DNA of 64,000 bases, taken from NCBI GenBank assembly GCA_008711295.1, contig VUYV01000007.1, positions 8,880,908-8,944,907 of the forward strand, in the 5' to 3' direction. Each line of letters starts with the position of its first letter. The stretch's first letter is position 1. Positions 63,958 through 64,000 of the stretch are shown one piece after another. The notes below the pieces were generated by a model. The model made no database searches and was not told where the DNA came from. It worked only from the letters and a program-made list of their open reading frames with translations. Source of the DNA: Anarhynchus alexandrinus. Taxonomy: Eukaryota; Chordata; Aves; Charadriiformes; Charadriidae. The position numbers and the translations under genes are program-made.

Positions 63958-63965
63958 ATGCAAAT
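63958..63965 (+). promoter_or_regulatory. Octamer motif ATGCAAAT
   Basis: This is a perfect match to the octamer bound by POU-domain factors, located inside the CpG island near the right edge. The match is exact, but single octamers occur by chance; occupancy is inferred. Confidence 0.4.
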
Positions 63966-63980
63966 GGAGCCGCGCCGTCA

Positions 63981-63986
63981 CACGTG
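63981..63986. promoter_or_regulatory. E-box CACGTG
   Basis: This palindromic E-box lies in CpG-rich sequence, 15 bases after the octamer and directly after a CGTCA half-site. CACGTG in CpG islands is a common target of USF, MYC/MAX and related factors. The site is visible; its use is inferred. Confidence 0.4.
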
Positions 63987-64000
63987 CGCGGCGCTGCGCT

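Larger units (their letters stand above)
62230..64000. promoter_or_regulatory. CpG island, truncated by the window edge
   Basis: CpG dinucleotides are dense in several blocks: 62,250-62,480, 62,555-62,580, 62,815-62,990, 63,175-63,465 and 63,735-64,000. Less dense blocks separate them. The 63,175-63,465 block keeps many CpGs despite moderate GC, typical of DNA kept unmethylated in the germ line. Such islands usually mark promoters, and broad multi-block islands are frequent at developmental regulator genes. The island continues beyond the window. The direction and identity of the gene cannot be determined here. Confidence 0.8.

Noticed and set aside
1..64000. tRNA, rRNA, CRISPR array, bacterial operon or viral genome segment
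   Set aside because: No cloverleaf with intact A and B boxes, regularly spaced repeats, ribosome-binding-site-led gene clusters or retroviral gene order was found. The repeat content points to a vertebrate nuclear genome.

Overview
The window looks like non-coding DNA from a bird (or, less likely, another sauropsid) nuclear genome, ending inside a CpG island. The evidence is three to four chicken-repeat-1 (CR1) LINE 3' ends with the bird-type terminal motif, several very old amniote repeats (CR1/L3-like LINEs and MIR-like SINEs), a low overall repeat load, AT-rich unique sequence, and no long reading frame with a recognisable protein domain. There are no operons, bacterial genes, tRNA or rRNA genes, or CRISPR arrays.

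Layout. 1-13,100: AT-rich unique sequence with a small CpG-dense patch (2,110-2,285), an 18-bp tandem duplication, a TAATTA cluster and a perfect 20-bp palindrome. 13,100-14,930: the most structured internal stretch, with a CTCF-like site, a G-quadruplex-prone run, a long pyrimidine tract, an open segment with splice-like edges (13,614-13,774) and a second CpG-dense patch. 14,930-35,390: mostly unique sequence with MIR-like remnants, a diverged 58-bp direct repeat pair about 1.2 kb apart, an old CR1 scrap, and the longest reading frame of the window (minus strand, 21,860-22,552, no recognised domain). 35,395-36,125 and 45,530-45,858: two old CR1/L3-like LINE tails in opposite orientations. 41,195-41,260, 50,279-50,768 and 58,832-59,001: younger CR1 3' fragments, the middle one keeping the end of the reverse-transcriptase ORF. 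49,380-49,770: another CpG-dense patch. 61,100-64,000: homopolymer and alternating purine/pyrimidine tracts leading into a CpG island that runs off the right edge, with a candidate exon (63,651-63,788) bounded by good acceptor and donor sequences, an octamer motif and an E-box.

The simplest reading is that most of the window is the intergenic or intronic flank of a gene whose promoter lies in the CpG island at the right edge. I cannot name the gene or its direction. No protein-coding gene is established here. The two candidate exons are hypotheses. Assignments to repeat families are made by eye from remembered consensus features and need a repeat-library search.
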